Assembly (NCBI RefSeq): GCF_014208035.1
Contig: NZ_JACHMK010000001.1
Coordinates: forward strand, 248,001 to 312,000
DNA: 64,000 bases
Origin: Schaalia hyovaginalis
Lineage (GTDB): Bacteria; Actinomycetota; Actinomycetes; Actinomycetales; Actinomycetaceae
Direction of reading: 5' to 3'
Part shown: positions 44,899-54,858 of the stretch, piece after piece
Numbering within the stretch: the stretch's first letter is position 1
How the letters are laid out: each line of letters begins with the position of its first letter
Notes under the pieces: generated by a model
Seen by the model: the letters and a program-made list of their open reading frames with translations, nothing else
Told to the model about the DNA's origin: nothing
Databases searched by the model: none
Made by a program: the position numbers and the translations under genes

Positions 44899-47424
44899 TC
44901 ACTCGGTTGCGAGGGCCTCCACCGGGCTCGTCTTCGCGGCCCTGCGCCCCGGCCACCATGAGGCGGCGAGCGCGGCGAGGACGGAGCCCGCGACGACCGC
45001 GCCGAGGATCGGCCAGGGGATCGAGATGATCGTCCGGTCGATCTCCTCGAAGGGCAGCGCGTAGGTGCCCGCGATCCCGAAGCCGACGCCGAGGAGGAGG
45101 CCGAGGGTCGATCCGGCGAGTGCGATGATGAGCGCTTCGAGGGCGAGCATCCGCTGGATCCCTCGCTTGGTCGTGCCCAGGGCGCGCAGCAGCCCGTTCT
45201 CGCGCGTGCGCTCGGCGACCGACAGGCCGAGGGTGTTCGTCACGCCGACGAGGGCGACGACGACGGAGACGGCGAGCAGACCGACGACGATGGCGAGGAT
45301 CGCGTCGATGGTCTTCGTGTAGGTCTGCCTTTCGAGGGCGGGGCCGAAGACCATGTAGGAGGGGTCGAGGGAGAGGAGGCGCGATTGGAGCCCCTGGACG
45401 TCCTCGGAGCCGGTCTTGACGACGATGGTGGCGATCGGGGCGTCCGGCGCGATCCTCTTGAGGGAGGCCGCCGAGAGCTGGATCTGGCCGTAGGGGATCT
45501 TCTCATTCGCCTCGGCGGTGAAGTCCGCGCAGGAACCGCCCTCGGCGCACACCCGCATCTTCTCGCCGTCCCCGGCCAGATCGGAGGGGACGCGGACGAT
45601 CGAGTCCGGGATCGCCTCGACGGGGGCGTGGGCGACGGGGGTGAGATCGGGAATCCCCTGCAGCGAGACGAATGAGTCGGGATCCGCCGCTGTTCCGGCT
45701 TGAGCTCCGCCGTTCGTCGTATTCGCGGCGCTCTCGATGGTCCCGGCGGCTCCGCGCACTCCGATCGCGGCGTCGACGCCCTCGAGGTCCTGGATCCGTG
45801 CGAGTTCGGCCTCGGAGAGGGCCCCCGAAGGAGTCGAGACGTTGAGGTCGTAGGGGTAGTGGGCGTAGACCTCGGTCTCCAGGGTCGCCTTCGTCGAGGA
45901 GGCGCCGACGCTCATCATCGTGATGAGGGTGACGCCGATGGCGATCGCGATGCCTGTGGAGGCGGTGCGCCCCGGGTTGCGCAGGGCGTTGCCCCGGGCG
46001 AGCCTCCCGGTCGTGCCGCGCGCGAGGGCTCCCCAGGCGCGCGCGAGCAGGGGGACGATCCCCAGTCCCGCGACCATCATGGCGACGAGGATGACCATGC
46101 CGGAGGAGAAGGCGATGAGGAAGGAGGATTCGCTGCCCCGGTTCTGGAGGCCGTAGGCCATGCCCGCAGCCCCGAGGGCGGCGACGAGGAGGGAGACGGT
46201 GAGGAGGATCCTGTGGGAGCGCGCCGATCCGGTGCGTTCGGCCTCCGCGTTCGCGAGGGCCTCCATCGGGGTGAGGCGCCCCATTGCGAGGGCGGGGCGC
46301 AGACCCGCCAGGAGGGTCATGAGGGTGCCGAGCGCGAAGGTGCCGATGATCCTCGAGGGCGAGACGACGGTCTTCAGCGCCTCAGCCGCCCCCAGGAAGC
46401 CGAAGCCGGTGAGGACCCCCCAGCCGATGAGGAGGCCGATGAGGACGCCGATCGCGGAGGAGGCGAGCCCGACGAGGAGGGCTTCGCGCAGGAGGAGGGA
46501 TCGGATCTGGCGGCGGGTCGTGCCGACCGCGCGCAGGAGCGCGAGTTCGCGCGTCCGCTGCGTGAGGAGGACGCGGAAGGTCGAGGCGACGACGATCGAG
46601 GCGACGATGACGGAGATGATCGGGAAGACGAGGAGCACGACCTGGATCCCGGTGGATCCGGCTGCGAGGTCCTTGAGGGCCTGTTCGCGCGCCTCGTCGG
46701 CGGTCTTGACCTCGAGGTCCTGGTCGGCGAGGACGGCGGCGACGCTCTTGGAAAGGGCCTTGAGTTCGGCGTTCGAGGGCGAGGCCGCGCTGCTGGCGAT
46801 GAGGAGGCGGTTGGTCGAGGATTCGCCGTGGGAGGCGGCGTCGAGGCCCTGGGGCGTCATGACGGCGCTTTCAGGACGCAGGGTCGAATGGGGGAGGAGG
46901 GCGGAGACGGTGAAGGTGGCGGGAGAGGGGTTCTCGGCGAAGGCCGGGGCGATTTCGAGGGGGTCGCCGACGGACACGCCGAGACGGGAGGCGCTCACTT
47001 CGTCGAGGGCGATCTGCCCGGGTGAGGAGGGCAGGGATCCCGTCGAGGGCGTGGGCGCGGAGAAGGGCGTCGGCATGAGCGCCTGCACCATGAGGTTGGA
47101 GCGCGTCCCGTCCTTCGCGAGGAGGAGGTAGGCGGAGGAGACGGGGGCGACGGCGCCGACCCCTTCGACCCCGTCGATTCTGGGGATGAGGGCTTTGAGG
47201 GCGTCCCGCCCGTCGGCGTTGGTCGGGGAGAAGTCGTTTCCGGGGGAGACGATGACCGAGGCCCCCTTGTATTCGGAGGCGGTGATGCGTTCGAGGACGG
47301 CGTTCATCCCGTTGCCGAGGGCGAGGAAGGCGAGGACGAAGGCTGTGGAGATGGCGACCGCGAGACCGGTCGCGATGTAGCGGCGCGCATGGGAGCGCAG
47401 GTTCGCGCGGAGGAGGCGGTTCAT
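44899..47424 (-). CDS. MacB/FtsX-type ABC permease
   Basis: The 841-aa permease has an N-terminal transmembrane helix (about 15-40), a large extracellular MacB-like domain (about 45-255), a first FtsX core (three helices with LTQRTRELALLRAVGTTRRQI), then further helices, a second extracellular domain and a second FtsX core (VAERTRENGLLRALGTTKRGIQR). It forms an exporter with the ATPase encoded upstream (ATGA overlap at 47421). Such systems export lipids, lipoproteins or antimicrobial peptides. The substrate is unknown. Confidence 0.9.
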   Translation of the reverse strand: MNRLLRANLRSHARRYIATGLAVAISTAFVLAFLALGNGMNAVLERITASEYKGASVIVSPGNDFSPTNADGRDALKALIPRIDGVEGVGAVAPVSSAYLLLAKDGTRSNLMVQALMPTPFSAPTPSTGSLPSSPGQIALDEVSASRLGVSVGDPLEIAPAFAENPSPATFTVSALLPHSTLRPESAVMTPQGLDAASHGESSTNRLLIASSAASPSNAELKALSKSVAAVLADQDLEVKTADEAREQALKDLAAGSTGIQVVLLVFPIISVIVASIVVASTFRVLLTQRTRELALLRAVGTTRRQIRSLLLREALLVGLASSAIGVLIGLLIGWGVLTGFGFLGAAEALKTVVSPSRIIGTFALGTLMTLLAGLRPALAMGRLTPMEALANAEAERTGSARSHRILLTVSLLVAALGAAGMAYGLQNRGSESSFLIAFSSGMVILVAMMVAGLGIVPLLARAWGALARGTTGRLARGNALRNPGRTASTGIAIAIGVTLITMMSVGASSTKATLETEVYAHYPYDLNVSTPSGALSEAELARIQDLEGVDAAIGVRGAAGTIESAANTTNGGAQAGTAADPDSFVSLQGIPDLTPVAHAPVEAIPDSIVRVPSDLAGDGEKMRVCAEGGSCADFTAEANEKIPYGQIQLSAASLKRIAPDAPIATIVVKTGSEDVQGLQSRLLSLDPSYMVFGPALERQTYTKTIDAILAIVVGLLAVSVVVALVGVTNTLGLSVAERTRENGLLRALGTTKRGIQRMLALEALIIALAGSTLGLLLGVGFGIAGTYALPFEEIDRTIISIPWPILGAVVAGSVLAALAASWWPGRRAAKTSPVEALATE

Positions 47425-48182
47425 CGTGCGGCCTCGGCGAGCTCGGGGGCGGAGGGGGCGAGGAGGTCGGCGCGGATCCGTCCGTCGCGCATGACGAGGA
47501 CGCGATCGGCGTTCAGTGCCGCCGACTGATCGTGGGTGACCATGATGACGGACTGTCCGAGGTGGTCGACGGCGTCGCGCAGGAGGGTGAGGACTTCGCT
47601 GCTCGCCTGGGAGTCGAGGTTGCCGGTCGGTTCGTCGGCGACGATGACGGCGGGCTTGGAGGCGAGGGCCCTGGCGATCGCGACTCTTTGGCGCTGGCCG
47701 CCTGAGAGCTGGGAGGGCAGGTGGTGGAGGCGGGAGCCGAGTCCGAGGACGTCGACGATGGTCGAGAGCCAGTGGCGGTCGGGTGCGGCGCCCGCGAGGC
47801 TGAGGGGGAGTTCGATGTTCGCCCGCGCGTCGAGGGTGGGGACGAGGTTGAAGGACTGGAAGACGAAGCCGATGCGGTCGCGCCTCAGCCGGGTGAGGTG
47901 GTCGTCTTTCAGGCCGGTGATCGGACGGCCCTCGATGTACACCTCTCCGGAGGTGGGGGCGTCGAGTCCGGCGAGGACGTGGAGCATCGTGGATTTGCCC
48001 GAGCCCGAGGGGCCCATGATCGCGGTGAAGGCGCCCTGATCGAAGGAGGTGGACACGGCGTCGAGGGCGGCGACGCGGGTTTCGCCTTCGCCGTAGATCT
48101 TCGAGACCTGTTCGAGGCGGACGACGGGTGCGAAGGAGTCGGAAGCCGGGACTGCGGGATGTGATGTCATGGGATTGCTCAT
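47421..48182 (-). CDS. ABC transporter ATPase (MacB/LolD type)
   Basis: The 253-aa ATPase has GPSGSGKST, a FQSFNLVPTLDARANI Q-loop region, signature LSGGQRQR, Walker B VIVADEP and GNLD. It couples to the permease at 44899. ATG 48182 lies 6 nt after CACTCT on the minus strand and has no Shine-Dalgarno sequence, so it is probably leaderless. An ATG four residues later (48170) is also possible. Confidence 0.92.
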   Translation of the reverse strand: MSNPMTSHPAVPASDSFAPVVRLEQVSKIYGEGETRVAALDAVSTSFDQGAFTAIMGPSGSGKSTMLHVLAGLDAPTSGEVYIEGRPITGLKDDHLTRLRRDRIGFVFQSFNLVPTLDARANIELPLSLAGAAPDRHWLSTIVDVLGLGSRLHHLPSQLSGGQRQRVAIARALASKPAVIVADEPTGNLDSQASSEVLTLLRDAVDHLGQSVIMVTHDQSAALNADRVLVMRDGRIRADLLAPSAPELAEAAR

Positions 48183-48188
48183 GCTTCA

Positions 48189-48194
48189 AGAGTG
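48189..48194 (-). promoter_or_regulatory. -10-like CACTCT of the ABC operon
   Basis: A minus-strand CACTCT is exactly 6 nt from ATG 48182. It deviates from TANNNT at the first base. The following 240 bp to 48435 hold no recognised gene. Confidence 0.4.
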
Positions 48195-48435
48195 GCGCGC
48201 ATCATGCTTCGCGACTATTGGGGATCCTCCCGAAAAGTCCCCTGATGCCCCCTGAAGTGCCCGGAACGCGGGCTTGACCCGGTTCCGTACCACATGGTCT
48301 TCGCTGGGAAAAGACTGGTTCGAGCATTTCGCCGCTCGTAGCATCGAGTGCAGCGGAGGCGACGATGCTCTCGCGAGAATCTCGGAAAGGCGGAATCCTG
48401 AGATTCTCATCCGGGCAGAGGAAGGGGGGCTGAGC

Positions 48436-48705
48436 GTGAAACGCAGTGGGAGGTGGGACAGGGTTTTGAACCTGGCGCCCCTGTTCACCTGGGGCGGCAA
48501 CCTCGTTGCCATCGCCATCCTGATCTACGTCATGGCCAAGGGGATCCGACTCCCGGGGGCGGCCTTCTTCTGGTCCCTGATGGTGGCCCTTCTCGGTTCT
48601 TCCCTCGAAGAAGTCCGGAAGCGAAGGCGCGCGGGCGACGAGGTCGGCAGGGCGGGGATTCCCGCGCGCTTCAGGAGCCGAGCCGCAGTCCCCGGTAGCG
48701 GTTGA
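48436..48705 (+). CDS. Small membrane protein (89 aa)
   Basis: GTG 48436 follows AGGAAGGGGGG. The product has a basic N-terminus, two hydrophobic helices (about 12-33 and 38-53) and a charged Arg/Glu-rich C-terminal half. No family is recognised. Its 3' end overlaps the convergent ABC-class ATPase gene by 35 bp. It could be a small membrane accessory protein; confidence rests on the start site and the hydrophobicity pattern. Confidence 0.5.
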   Translation: MKRSGRWDRVLNLAPLFTWGGNLVAIAILIYVMAKGIRLPGAAFFWSLMVALLGSSLEEVRKRRRAGDEVGRAGIPARFRSRAAVPGSG

Positions 48706-50407
48706 TCGCCGCGCCGATGTCGATGCGGCGGGGGCGCACGAGGAAGGCGGGGAACTCGCGGGCGCCGAACTTCGCCGCCGCATCCAGTCCTTCGGAGTTG
48801 ACCTGGCGCTCGAGACGGTCGAGGAGGTCGCCGAGCGGGGCGGCGCCCGTGGCGAAATGCTCGAGGATCGCCCGCATCGCCCAGGCGATCGCCTCCGTCT
48901 GGCCCGGGTCGACGATCTGCTCGAGGTCGGACAGGGAGACGGTCTGACGGTCGAGGATGATCTCATCGAGGCCCGAGGATTTCGTCTTCGTCCTCGACTC
49001 GGCCGGGCGCTGGCGCAGAGGGATGCGGGGTTCGGGCGGGGTGAAGGCGGATTCGTCGTTGCGCGGACGCGGCATCTGGTCGACGAGCTCGCGCGCGCGG
49101 CGGGTGACGTCGAGGCAGCGGTAGGAATCGAGCATGAGGACCGTGTCGGCGATGTCGAGGTAATCGCCCGAACCGCCCATGACCATGACCGTCGACACGC
49201 CTGACGAGGCGAGCGCCCCGATCCGGTCGACGAGCGGGGTGATCGGCTCCTTCTCCGCGGCGACCAGGGCTCTCATGCGCTCATCGCGGATGAGGAGGTT
49301 CGTCGCGGAGGTGTCCTCGTCGATGAGGAGGAGGCGCGAGCCGAGCTCGACCGCCTCCATGAGGGCCGCGGCCTGCGAGGTCGATCCCGAGGCGTTCTCG
49401 GTTGAGAAGGCGCGCGTGTCGGCGCCGGTCGGGAGGTGGGAGATGAAGGGGGAGACGTCGACCCCGGTGACGGCGCGCCCGTCGGCGGCGCGGACCTTCA
49501 TCGCCTCGGGCAGGGCGGCGACGCGCTCGCGGCCGTCGCCGGGGACGTGCGCGTAGACGCCGCGCTGGAGGGCGCCGAGCAGGGTCGACTTGCCGTGGTA
49601 GCCGCCGCCGACGATGAGGGTGACGCCCGGGCGGATCGCCATGCCGGTGACGGCGCCCGCGTGGGGGAGTTCGACGGTTTCGCGCAGGCTCTCCGGCGAG
49701 GAGAAGGGGATCGCCTCGTCCAGCGGCGCCTGTGAGACGCCGGATCTGCGGGCCAGGATCGAGCCGTCGGCGACGAAGGCCACCCAGTTCTTCGCTTCGA
49801 GCTCGTCGACGAGGGCGCAGTGGTCCTCGTAGACGGCGATGTGGGACAGGAGGGCGGCGGTCTTGATGCGCGTCTCGCCGTCGTCGGAGACGAAGTCGAA
49901 GGCGTCCATGATGACGTTGGGGACGTCGACGTCGAAGATGCGGGCGGCCTCATGGCCGAGGATCGTGCGGCCGCGCGCGGGCATCTGGACCTGGAGGCGG
50001 ACCTCGACGCGGTCGGGGAAGACGGTCGCGCTGGAGCGCTGGAGGATCTCCTGGCCGGGGTGGGCGATGCGGACGCCGCCCCCGCGGGCGCGGTTCTTGA
50101 TGGCGATCTCGATCGAGCGGGCGAGGAAGTCGGCGGCGGCGAGGCGGGCGCGCCCCGAGGCGAGGGCCTCGGCGGGCAGCCCCATGGTCTTCGGCGTCGC
50201 GATCGCGCGGATCGCCGAGGGCGGGGCGTAGGGGTCGGATTGGACGCGGTCGATGGCGAGCGTGAAGTCGCCGTAGTCCCAGTCGCCGATCACCGACTTG
50301 TAGGTCCCGTAGGGGCGGCCGTCGAAGCGCCTGAGGTCCGAGAGGAGGTCCTGGTCGGAGCCGGAGCGTCGGCGGGGTCGGTCGGAGGGGTCGAAGCGGG
50401 GCGTCAT
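48671..50407 (-). CDS. Predicted ABC-class ATPase (PF09818-like)
   Basis: This 578-aa soluble protein has a P-loop (LIVGGGYHGKSTLL) in the middle, a downstream SQAAALMEAVELGSRLLLIDEDTSATNLLIRDERM block containing Walker B, and VMVMGGSGDYLDIADTVLML. These match the family of stand-alone ABC-class ATPases of unknown role (COG3044). The N-terminal 250 residues carry the family's conserved FDGRPYGTYKSVIGDW start. There are no membrane segments. ATG 50407 lies 6 nt after TAGGCT, a leaderless pattern. Confidence 0.88.
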   Translation of the reverse strand: MTPRFDPSDRPRRRSGSDQDLLSDLRRFDGRPYGTYKSVIGDWDYGDFTLAIDRVQSDPYAPPSAIRAIATPKTMGLPAEALASGRARLAAADFLARSIEIAIKNRARGGGVRIAHPGQEILQRSSATVFPDRVEVRLQVQMPARGRTILGHEAARIFDVDVPNVIMDAFDFVSDDGETRIKTAALLSHIAVYEDHCALVDELEAKNWVAFVADGSILARRSGVSQAPLDEAIPFSSPESLRETVELPHAGAVTGMAIRPGVTLIVGGGYHGKSTLLGALQRGVYAHVPGDGRERVAALPEAMKVRAADGRAVTGVDVSPFISHLPTGADTRAFSTENASGSTSQAAALMEAVELGSRLLLIDEDTSATNLLIRDERMRALVAAEKEPITPLVDRIGALASSGVSTVMVMGGSGDYLDIADTVLMLDSYRCLDVTRRARELVDQMPRPRNDESAFTPPEPRIPLRQRPAESRTKTKSSGLDEIILDRQTVSLSDLEQIVDPGQTEAIAWAMRAILEHFATGAAPLGDLLDRLERQVNSEGLDAAAKFGAREFPAFLVRPRRIDIGAAINRYRGLRLGS

Positions 50408-50413
50408 GGGCTC

Positions 50414-50419
50414 AGCCTA
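50414..50419 (-). promoter_or_regulatory. -10 box TAGGCT, leaderless promoter
   Basis: A minus-strand TAGGCT is exactly 6 nt from ATG 50407. Confidence 0.6.
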
Positions 50420-50463
50420 GCGGTGCTGATGGCGGGTCGAGGCGGAGGCGGATGTGAGACTGG

Positions 50464-50535
50464 GCGCGGGGCGCACCCGGTGGGTGCGCCCCGCGCGGGC
50501 GTGTCGGTCCCCATCGGCCGCGGGGCCGATGGGGA
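50464..50535 (-). terminator. Tandem terminators after the DUF4190-type gene
   Basis: A perfect 15-bp stem (50464-50478 with 50482-50496, GGT loop) and a perfect 12-bp stem (50508-50519 with 50524-50535) lie back to back just beyond the stop codon at 50542. Confidence 0.8.
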
Positions 50536-50541
50536 GGGGGA

Positions 50542-51075
50542 TCAGTACGGGATCGGCTGCGCGGCCATGCCGGCGAAGATCGCGAAGATCGTGAAGAAGA
50601 GGAAGAGGAGGAACAGGACGATGAGGGCCGCCCAGATGGCGGTGCCCACGATGCCGAGGATCTTCCCGACCTTCGCGTTCGCCACGACCGACTCGTCGAT
50701 GCCGTTGGCCTGCGCCTTGTTGAGGATCGAGTTGCCCCAGACCCAGGCGGGGACGGCGGTGAAGGGGCCGAAGGCGATGAGGCCGAGGATGCCCAGGACG
50801 AGGCAGATCACGGAGTTCGTCCGAAGCGATTCGACGAGCGGATTGGGGAAATAGGCGCCCTGCGGAGCTCCCCATGCGGGCGCGGGAGCGCCGTAGGGGG
50901 CGTGGGGATTCGGGGCTGCGTAGGCGTTGGGGGCCGCATAGGGGGCCTGATCGCCTTCGGGCGCTTGCGCGTTCTCAGTGCTCTGCGCGGCGAAGGGGCC
51001 CGTGCCCTGGGCGTCGTAGGGGGCGCCCTGGTCCTCGGGGCTCGCCGGGAGGGGAGTGGTCTCTTCGGTGCTCAC
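50542..51075 (-). CDS. DUF4190-type membrane protein with Pro/Ala-rich N-terminus
   Basis: The 177-aa protein has a low-complexity N-terminal half (Ala, Pro, Tyr, Gly) and two transmembrane helices in the C-terminal half. A SVICLVLGILGLIAFGPFTAVPAWVWGN stretch is followed by a GIDESVVANAKVGKILGIVG linker of the DUF4190 kind. The function is unknown. GTG 51075 has GAAAGG at suitable spacing. It is monocistronic, bounded by tandem terminators. Confidence 0.78.
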   Translation of the reverse strand: MSTEETTPLPASPEDQGAPYDAQGTGPFAAQSTENAQAPEGDQAPYAAPNAYAAPNPHAPYGAPAPAWGAPQGAYFPNPLVESLRTNSVICLVLGILGLIAFGPFTAVPAWVWGNSILNKAQANGIDESVVANAKVGKILGIVGTAIWAALIVLFLLFLFFTIFAIFAGMAAQPIPY

Positions 51076-51202
51076 TGGAAGCCTTTCTTCATGTGGAAAC
51101 ACTTCAGATTCTAGGGATCTGGGGACTCGAGAGGAATGAGGGGAGCCCCTGATTGGCTCCCGGGCGTCGTCGGCCCTGTCATGGGGGAGCGGTCCGCCGG
51201 TG

Positions 51203-54200
51203 TCAGCCCGCGAGCACCTGGGTGCTCAGCGGCGTGCGGTTGCCGAATCGGTGGTTGGTGATCGAGATGGCCTGCTCATGGACGAAGGGCAGGATTTCGA
51301 TCCGGCCCGCGGCCGTGACGGGGGCGTCCCACACCGCGAGGTCGATCGAACCGTCGAGGGCGCTCCGCAGGGCGTCGCCGTCCTCCCCGATGAGGCGGAT
51401 CCTCTCGTCGAGCGCGATCCCCTTGCGCTTGAGGGAGGCTGCGAAGGACGCGGCGTCCTCGACCCCGTATTCGACTCCGTGAGCTTCGAGGAGGGCGAGG
51501 ATCTCGGCGGGGAGGGGCGTCGCGCTCGAGACGCGCAGGGACATGGGGGCGTGGCCGCCGCCCGCGAAGGCCCGTTCGAAGGCTCCCGTCTCCGTCCGGC
51601 GGATGGCGCCGAGGGCGAGGCCGGCCGAGAGGACGCGGAGGAGATCCCCGATTCCGGATGCGGCGCCCGCCCGGATCGTCACCGGGAGCGGGACGTAGCG
51701 CAGGAGGTTGCGCTCGGCGGGAACCCGGGACGGGTCGTGGAGGACGTCGAACTCGGAGGCGAGGGCGGCGCAGTCCGAGGCGATCGCCGCGTCGAGCTTG
51801 CGCGATCCCTCTTCGTCGAGGAGGGCGCGGCCGATCCCGGCGAGCTCTTTGAGCTGCGGCTTCGTCGGCGTTCCGGCGGCCGAGGGCGTCGCCGGGGTGA
51901 AGGAGCCGAATCCGAAGAGGTAGTTCGGCCCGCCCGCCTTCGCGCCCTCGCCGACGACCGAGCGCTTCCAGCCGCCGAAGGGCTGGCGCTGCACGATGGC
52001 GCCCGTGATCCCGCGGTTGACGTAGGCGTTGCCCGCCTGGATCCCGTTGAGCCACTGGTTGATCTCGTCCGGGTCGAGGGAGTGCAGGCCCGCGGTGAGG
52101 CCGTACTCCGTGGCGTTCTGCGCCTCGATCGCCTCGTCGAGGGTGTCGACGCGCATGATGCCGAGGATCGGGCCGAAGTACTCGGTGAGGTGGTATTCGC
52201 TGCCGGGCTCGACGCCCGAGCGGATGCCCGGGCTCCACAGGCGGTTCGTGTCGTCGAGGCGGCGCGGCGCGATCTCCCACTTCTGCCCGGGCTCGAGGGT
52301 CGTGAGCCCCCTGAGGAGCTTGCCCGTGGGCTCGGCGGCGAGCGGTCCCATCTGGGCGGAGAGGTCATCGGCCCAGGCGACGTGGAGGGAGCGGACCGCA
52401 TCGAGGAGCTGGTCGCGCACGCGCGTGGAGAAGCCGACGCTGCCGACGAGGATCACGTAGGACGCGGCCGAGCACTTCTGGCCGGCGTGCCCGAAGGCGG
52501 AGTTGACGACGTCCTTGACGGCGAGGTCGAGGTCCGCCGAGGGCGTGATGACGATGGCGTTCTTGCCCGAGGTCTCGGCCATGATCCGCATCGTCGGGTC
52601 CCAGGAGCGGAAGAGCTTCGCGGTGTCGGCGGCGCCGGTGAGGACGACGCGCTCGACGGCCCCGTGGGTGAGGAGGGCCTTGCCGAGGTCGTTCTCGGCG
52701 ACGTCGACGAGGGCGAGGGCCTCCTTCGGGATTCCGGCGGCCCACAGGCACTCGGCGATGAGCGCGCCGCATCGCTTCGCCTGGGGCGCGGGCTTGAGGA
52801 TGACGGCCGACCCGGCGGCGAGGGCCGCGAGGACTCCGCCCGCGGGGATCGCGAGGGGGAAGTTCCACGGCGGCGTGACGAGGGTGAGGGCCACGGGGTG
52901 GAATTCGGCGCCGTCGATCCGCTCGAGTTCGAGGGCGGACTGGGCGTAGTAGTGGGCGAAGTCGGTGGCCTCGGATACTTCGACGTCGGCCTGCTCGAGG
53001 GACTTGCCGAGCTCGGATCCGGCGACCTCGATGAGATCAGCGCGGCGGCGCGCGAGTTCGACGCCGGCACGGTGGAGGATCTCGGAGCGTTCGGCGGCGG
53101 ACTTCGCGCCCCACTCCCGTCCGGCTTCGGCGGCGGCCGTCACCAGTGCGTCGAGGGTTTCGGCGTCCTCGACGAGGGCGGCCCCGATGGTGTCGACGCC
53201 GAGCGTGGAGGCGGGCACGCGGGCCGCGATCCCGCGCGCCCATTCGAGGTTCGCCGGGAGCGCCGGGTCGGAGTCGGGGGTGTTCGCGAAGGTCCAGGTC
53301 CCCTCCTCGTCCTTGAGGGCGGAGGCCAGGTCCTCGGGGGATTCCGCGAGGCGGTTCTGGTGGCGGGTCGGGCCGACGCGGGACTCGCCCTCGGCTCTCA
53401 TCTGGTCGATGGCGGCGAGGAAGCGCGTGCGCTCCTTCTCGAAGGCGGCGGGGTCGGTTCCGATGTCGAAGATCGAGGCCATGAAGTTCTCGTCGGCGGA
53501 GTTCTCCTCGAGGCGGCGCACGAGGTAGGCGATCGCGACGTCGTACTCCTCGGGGTGGACGACGGGGACGTAGAGGAGGAGGCTGCCGACCTCTTCGCGC
53601 ACGGCCGCCGCCTGCTGGGTCGCCATGCCCGAGAGCATCTCGAATTCGACTTCGGAGGTGACGCCGCGCTCCTTGGCGAGCTCCCATGCGCACGCGACGG
53701 TGAAGAGGTTGTGACCGGCGACGCCGAGGTTGACGTTCGCCGTGCGCTCGGGGCGCATCGCCCAGTCGAGGATGCGGACGTAGTTGGCGTCGGTCGCCTG
53801 CTTGGAGTCCCAGGTCGTGAGGTTCCAGCCGCGGATCTGGGCTTCGACGCGTTCCATCGCGAGGTTCGCGCCCTTGACGACGCGGACCTTGATGGGGGCT
53901 CCGCCGCGCGCTCGGCGCGCGGCGGCCCATTCCTGGAGGTCCTTCATCGCGTCGAGGGTGTCGGGCAGGTAGGCCTGGAGGACGATGCCGGCGCGCAGGC
54001 CGAGGCAGTCCTCGCGGTCGAGGATCTTCTTGAAGACGTCGACGGTGAGGTGGAGGTCGTGGTACTCCTCCATGTCGAGGTTGATGAACTTGCCCCCGGC
54101 CTTGGCGGCGTACTGGTAGAGGGGGAGGAGCTGGCTGACGGCGTGCTCAACGACCTGTTCGTAGCCCCAGGGGTTGTGGGGGCCGGTGACGGCCGAGACT

Positions 54201-54733
54201 TTGAGGGAGACGTAGTCGACGTCGGGGCGCTCGAGGAGCCGGCGCGTGTCGTCGAGGCGCTTGCGCGCCTCCTTCTCGCCGAGGACCGCTTCGCCGAGGA
54301 GGTTCATGTTGAGGCGGGCGCCGCCGGCGCGGAGGCGTTCGATGGCGGGGCCGAGCTTGTCGTCGGTGACGTCGACGACGAGGTCGCCGACGAGGCGCGC
54401 GAAGACCTTGCGGGCCGCGGGGATCGCGAGGTTGGGGAGGAGGCGTCCGGCCTTCCCGCCGATGAGGGCGGGCGTGCGCAGGTACCAGGGGAGGAACTTG
54501 GGGTTCTTGTCGCCGAGCTCGCCGAGGTGGCGGGCCGCGACCTTGCGGTCCTCGGGTCGGATGACCCCGTCGACGAAGGAGACGGTGTAGTCGAGGCCGT
54601 CCTCGTCGTCGAGGACGCCCGCGAGGAGTTTCGCGGCGGGGTCGATCGGATGGTTCGTCGAGGCGCTCGCCCAGCGCCTGGCGGTTTCGAGGGCGCGGTC
54701 GACGATCGTGGTGAAGTCGGTGCTGTCGGTCAT
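51203..54733 (-). CDS. putA: Bifunctional proline dehydrogenase / P5C dehydrogenase
   Basis: This 1176-aa protein has an FAD-dependent PRODH barrel (about 110-420, with KVSAVTGP, DMEEYHDLHLTV, AYLPDTL, RVVKGANL), an aldehyde dehydrogenase domain (about 500-1000) with PWNFPLA (Asn624), Glu720 and nucleophile Cys754 (GQKCSAA), and a C-terminal domain of about 170 residues. It converts proline to glutamate. There is no N-terminal ribbon-helix-helix DNA-binding domain, so it is not a PutA repressor. AAGGA lies 10 bp before ATG 54733. putP lies just upstream on the same strand. Confidence 0.96.
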   Translation of the reverse strand: MTDSTDFTTIVDRALETARRWASASTNHPIDPAAKLLAGVLDDEDGLDYTVSFVDGVIRPEDRKVAARHLGELGDKNPKFLPWYLRTPALIGGKAGRLLPNLAIPAARKVFARLVGDLVVDVTDDKLGPAIERLRAGGARLNMNLLGEAVLGEKEARKRLDDTRRLLERPDVDYVSLKVSAVTGPHNPWGYEQVVEHAVSQLLPLYQYAAKAGGKFINLDMEEYHDLHLTVDVFKKILDREDCLGLRAGIVLQAYLPDTLDAMKDLQEWAAARRARGGAPIKVRVVKGANLAMERVEAQIRGWNLTTWDSKQATDANYVRILDWAMRPERTANVNLGVAGHNLFTVACAWELAKERGVTSEVEFEMLSGMATQQAAAVREEVGSLLLYVPVVHPEEYDVAIAYLVRRLEENSADENFMASIFDIGTDPAAFEKERTRFLAAIDQMRAEGESRVGPTRHQNRLAESPEDLASALKDEEGTWTFANTPDSDPALPANLEWARGIAARVPASTLGVDTIGAALVEDAETLDALVTAAAEAGREWGAKSAAERSEILHRAGVELARRRADLIEVAGSELGKSLEQADVEVSEATDFAHYYAQSALELERIDGAEFHPVALTLVTPPWNFPLAIPAGGVLAALAAGSAVILKPAPQAKRCGALIAECLWAAGIPKEALALVDVAENDLGKALLTHGAVERVVLTGAADTAKLFRSWDPTMRIMAETSGKNAIVITPSADLDLAVKDVVNSAFGHAGQKCSAASYVILVGSVGFSTRVRDQLLDAVRSLHVAWADDLSAQMGPLAAEPTGKLLRGLTTLEPGQKWEIAPRRLDDTNRLWSPGIRSGVEPGSEYHLTEYFGPILGIMRVDTLDEAIEAQNATEYGLTAGLHSLDPDEINQWLNGIQAGNAYVNRGITGAIVQRQPFGGWKRSVVGEGAKAGGPNYLFGFGSFTPATPSAAGTPTKPQLKELAGIGRALLDEEGSRKLDAAIASDCAALASEFDVLHDPSRVPAERNLLRYVPLPVTIRAGAASGIGDLLRVLSAGLALGAIRRTETGAFERAFAGGGHAPMSLRVSSATPLPAEILALLEAHGVEYGVEDAASFAASLKRKGIALDERIRLIGEDGDALRSALDGSIDLAVWDAPVTAAGRIEILPFVHEQAISITNHRFGNRTPLSTQVLAG

Positions 54734-54787
54734 GATGCGTAGTTCCTTATGCGGTGTGCGGTCGGGCGGGGGCGTGGACAAGGTCCG

Positions 54788-54814
54788 GGCCCCGGCGCCC
54801 TGGGCGCCGGGGCC
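54788..54814 (-). terminator. Hairpin between putP and putA
   Basis: GGCCCCGGCGCC and GGCGCCGGGGCC form a perfect 12-bp stem with a CTG loop. It lies after putP and before putA, so putA may have its own promoter or be expressed by read-through. Confidence 0.65.
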
Positions 54815-54858
54815 GACCCGCTTCTGTTGAATGCGGGCGCGGACTCGGATCGAAGGGT

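Noticed and set aside
45700..47025. 441-codon plus-strand frame opposite the MacB-like permease
   Set aside because: Gly/Asp/Glu/Arg-rich shadow of a membrane protein. The minus strand has FtsX motifs and operon overlap.
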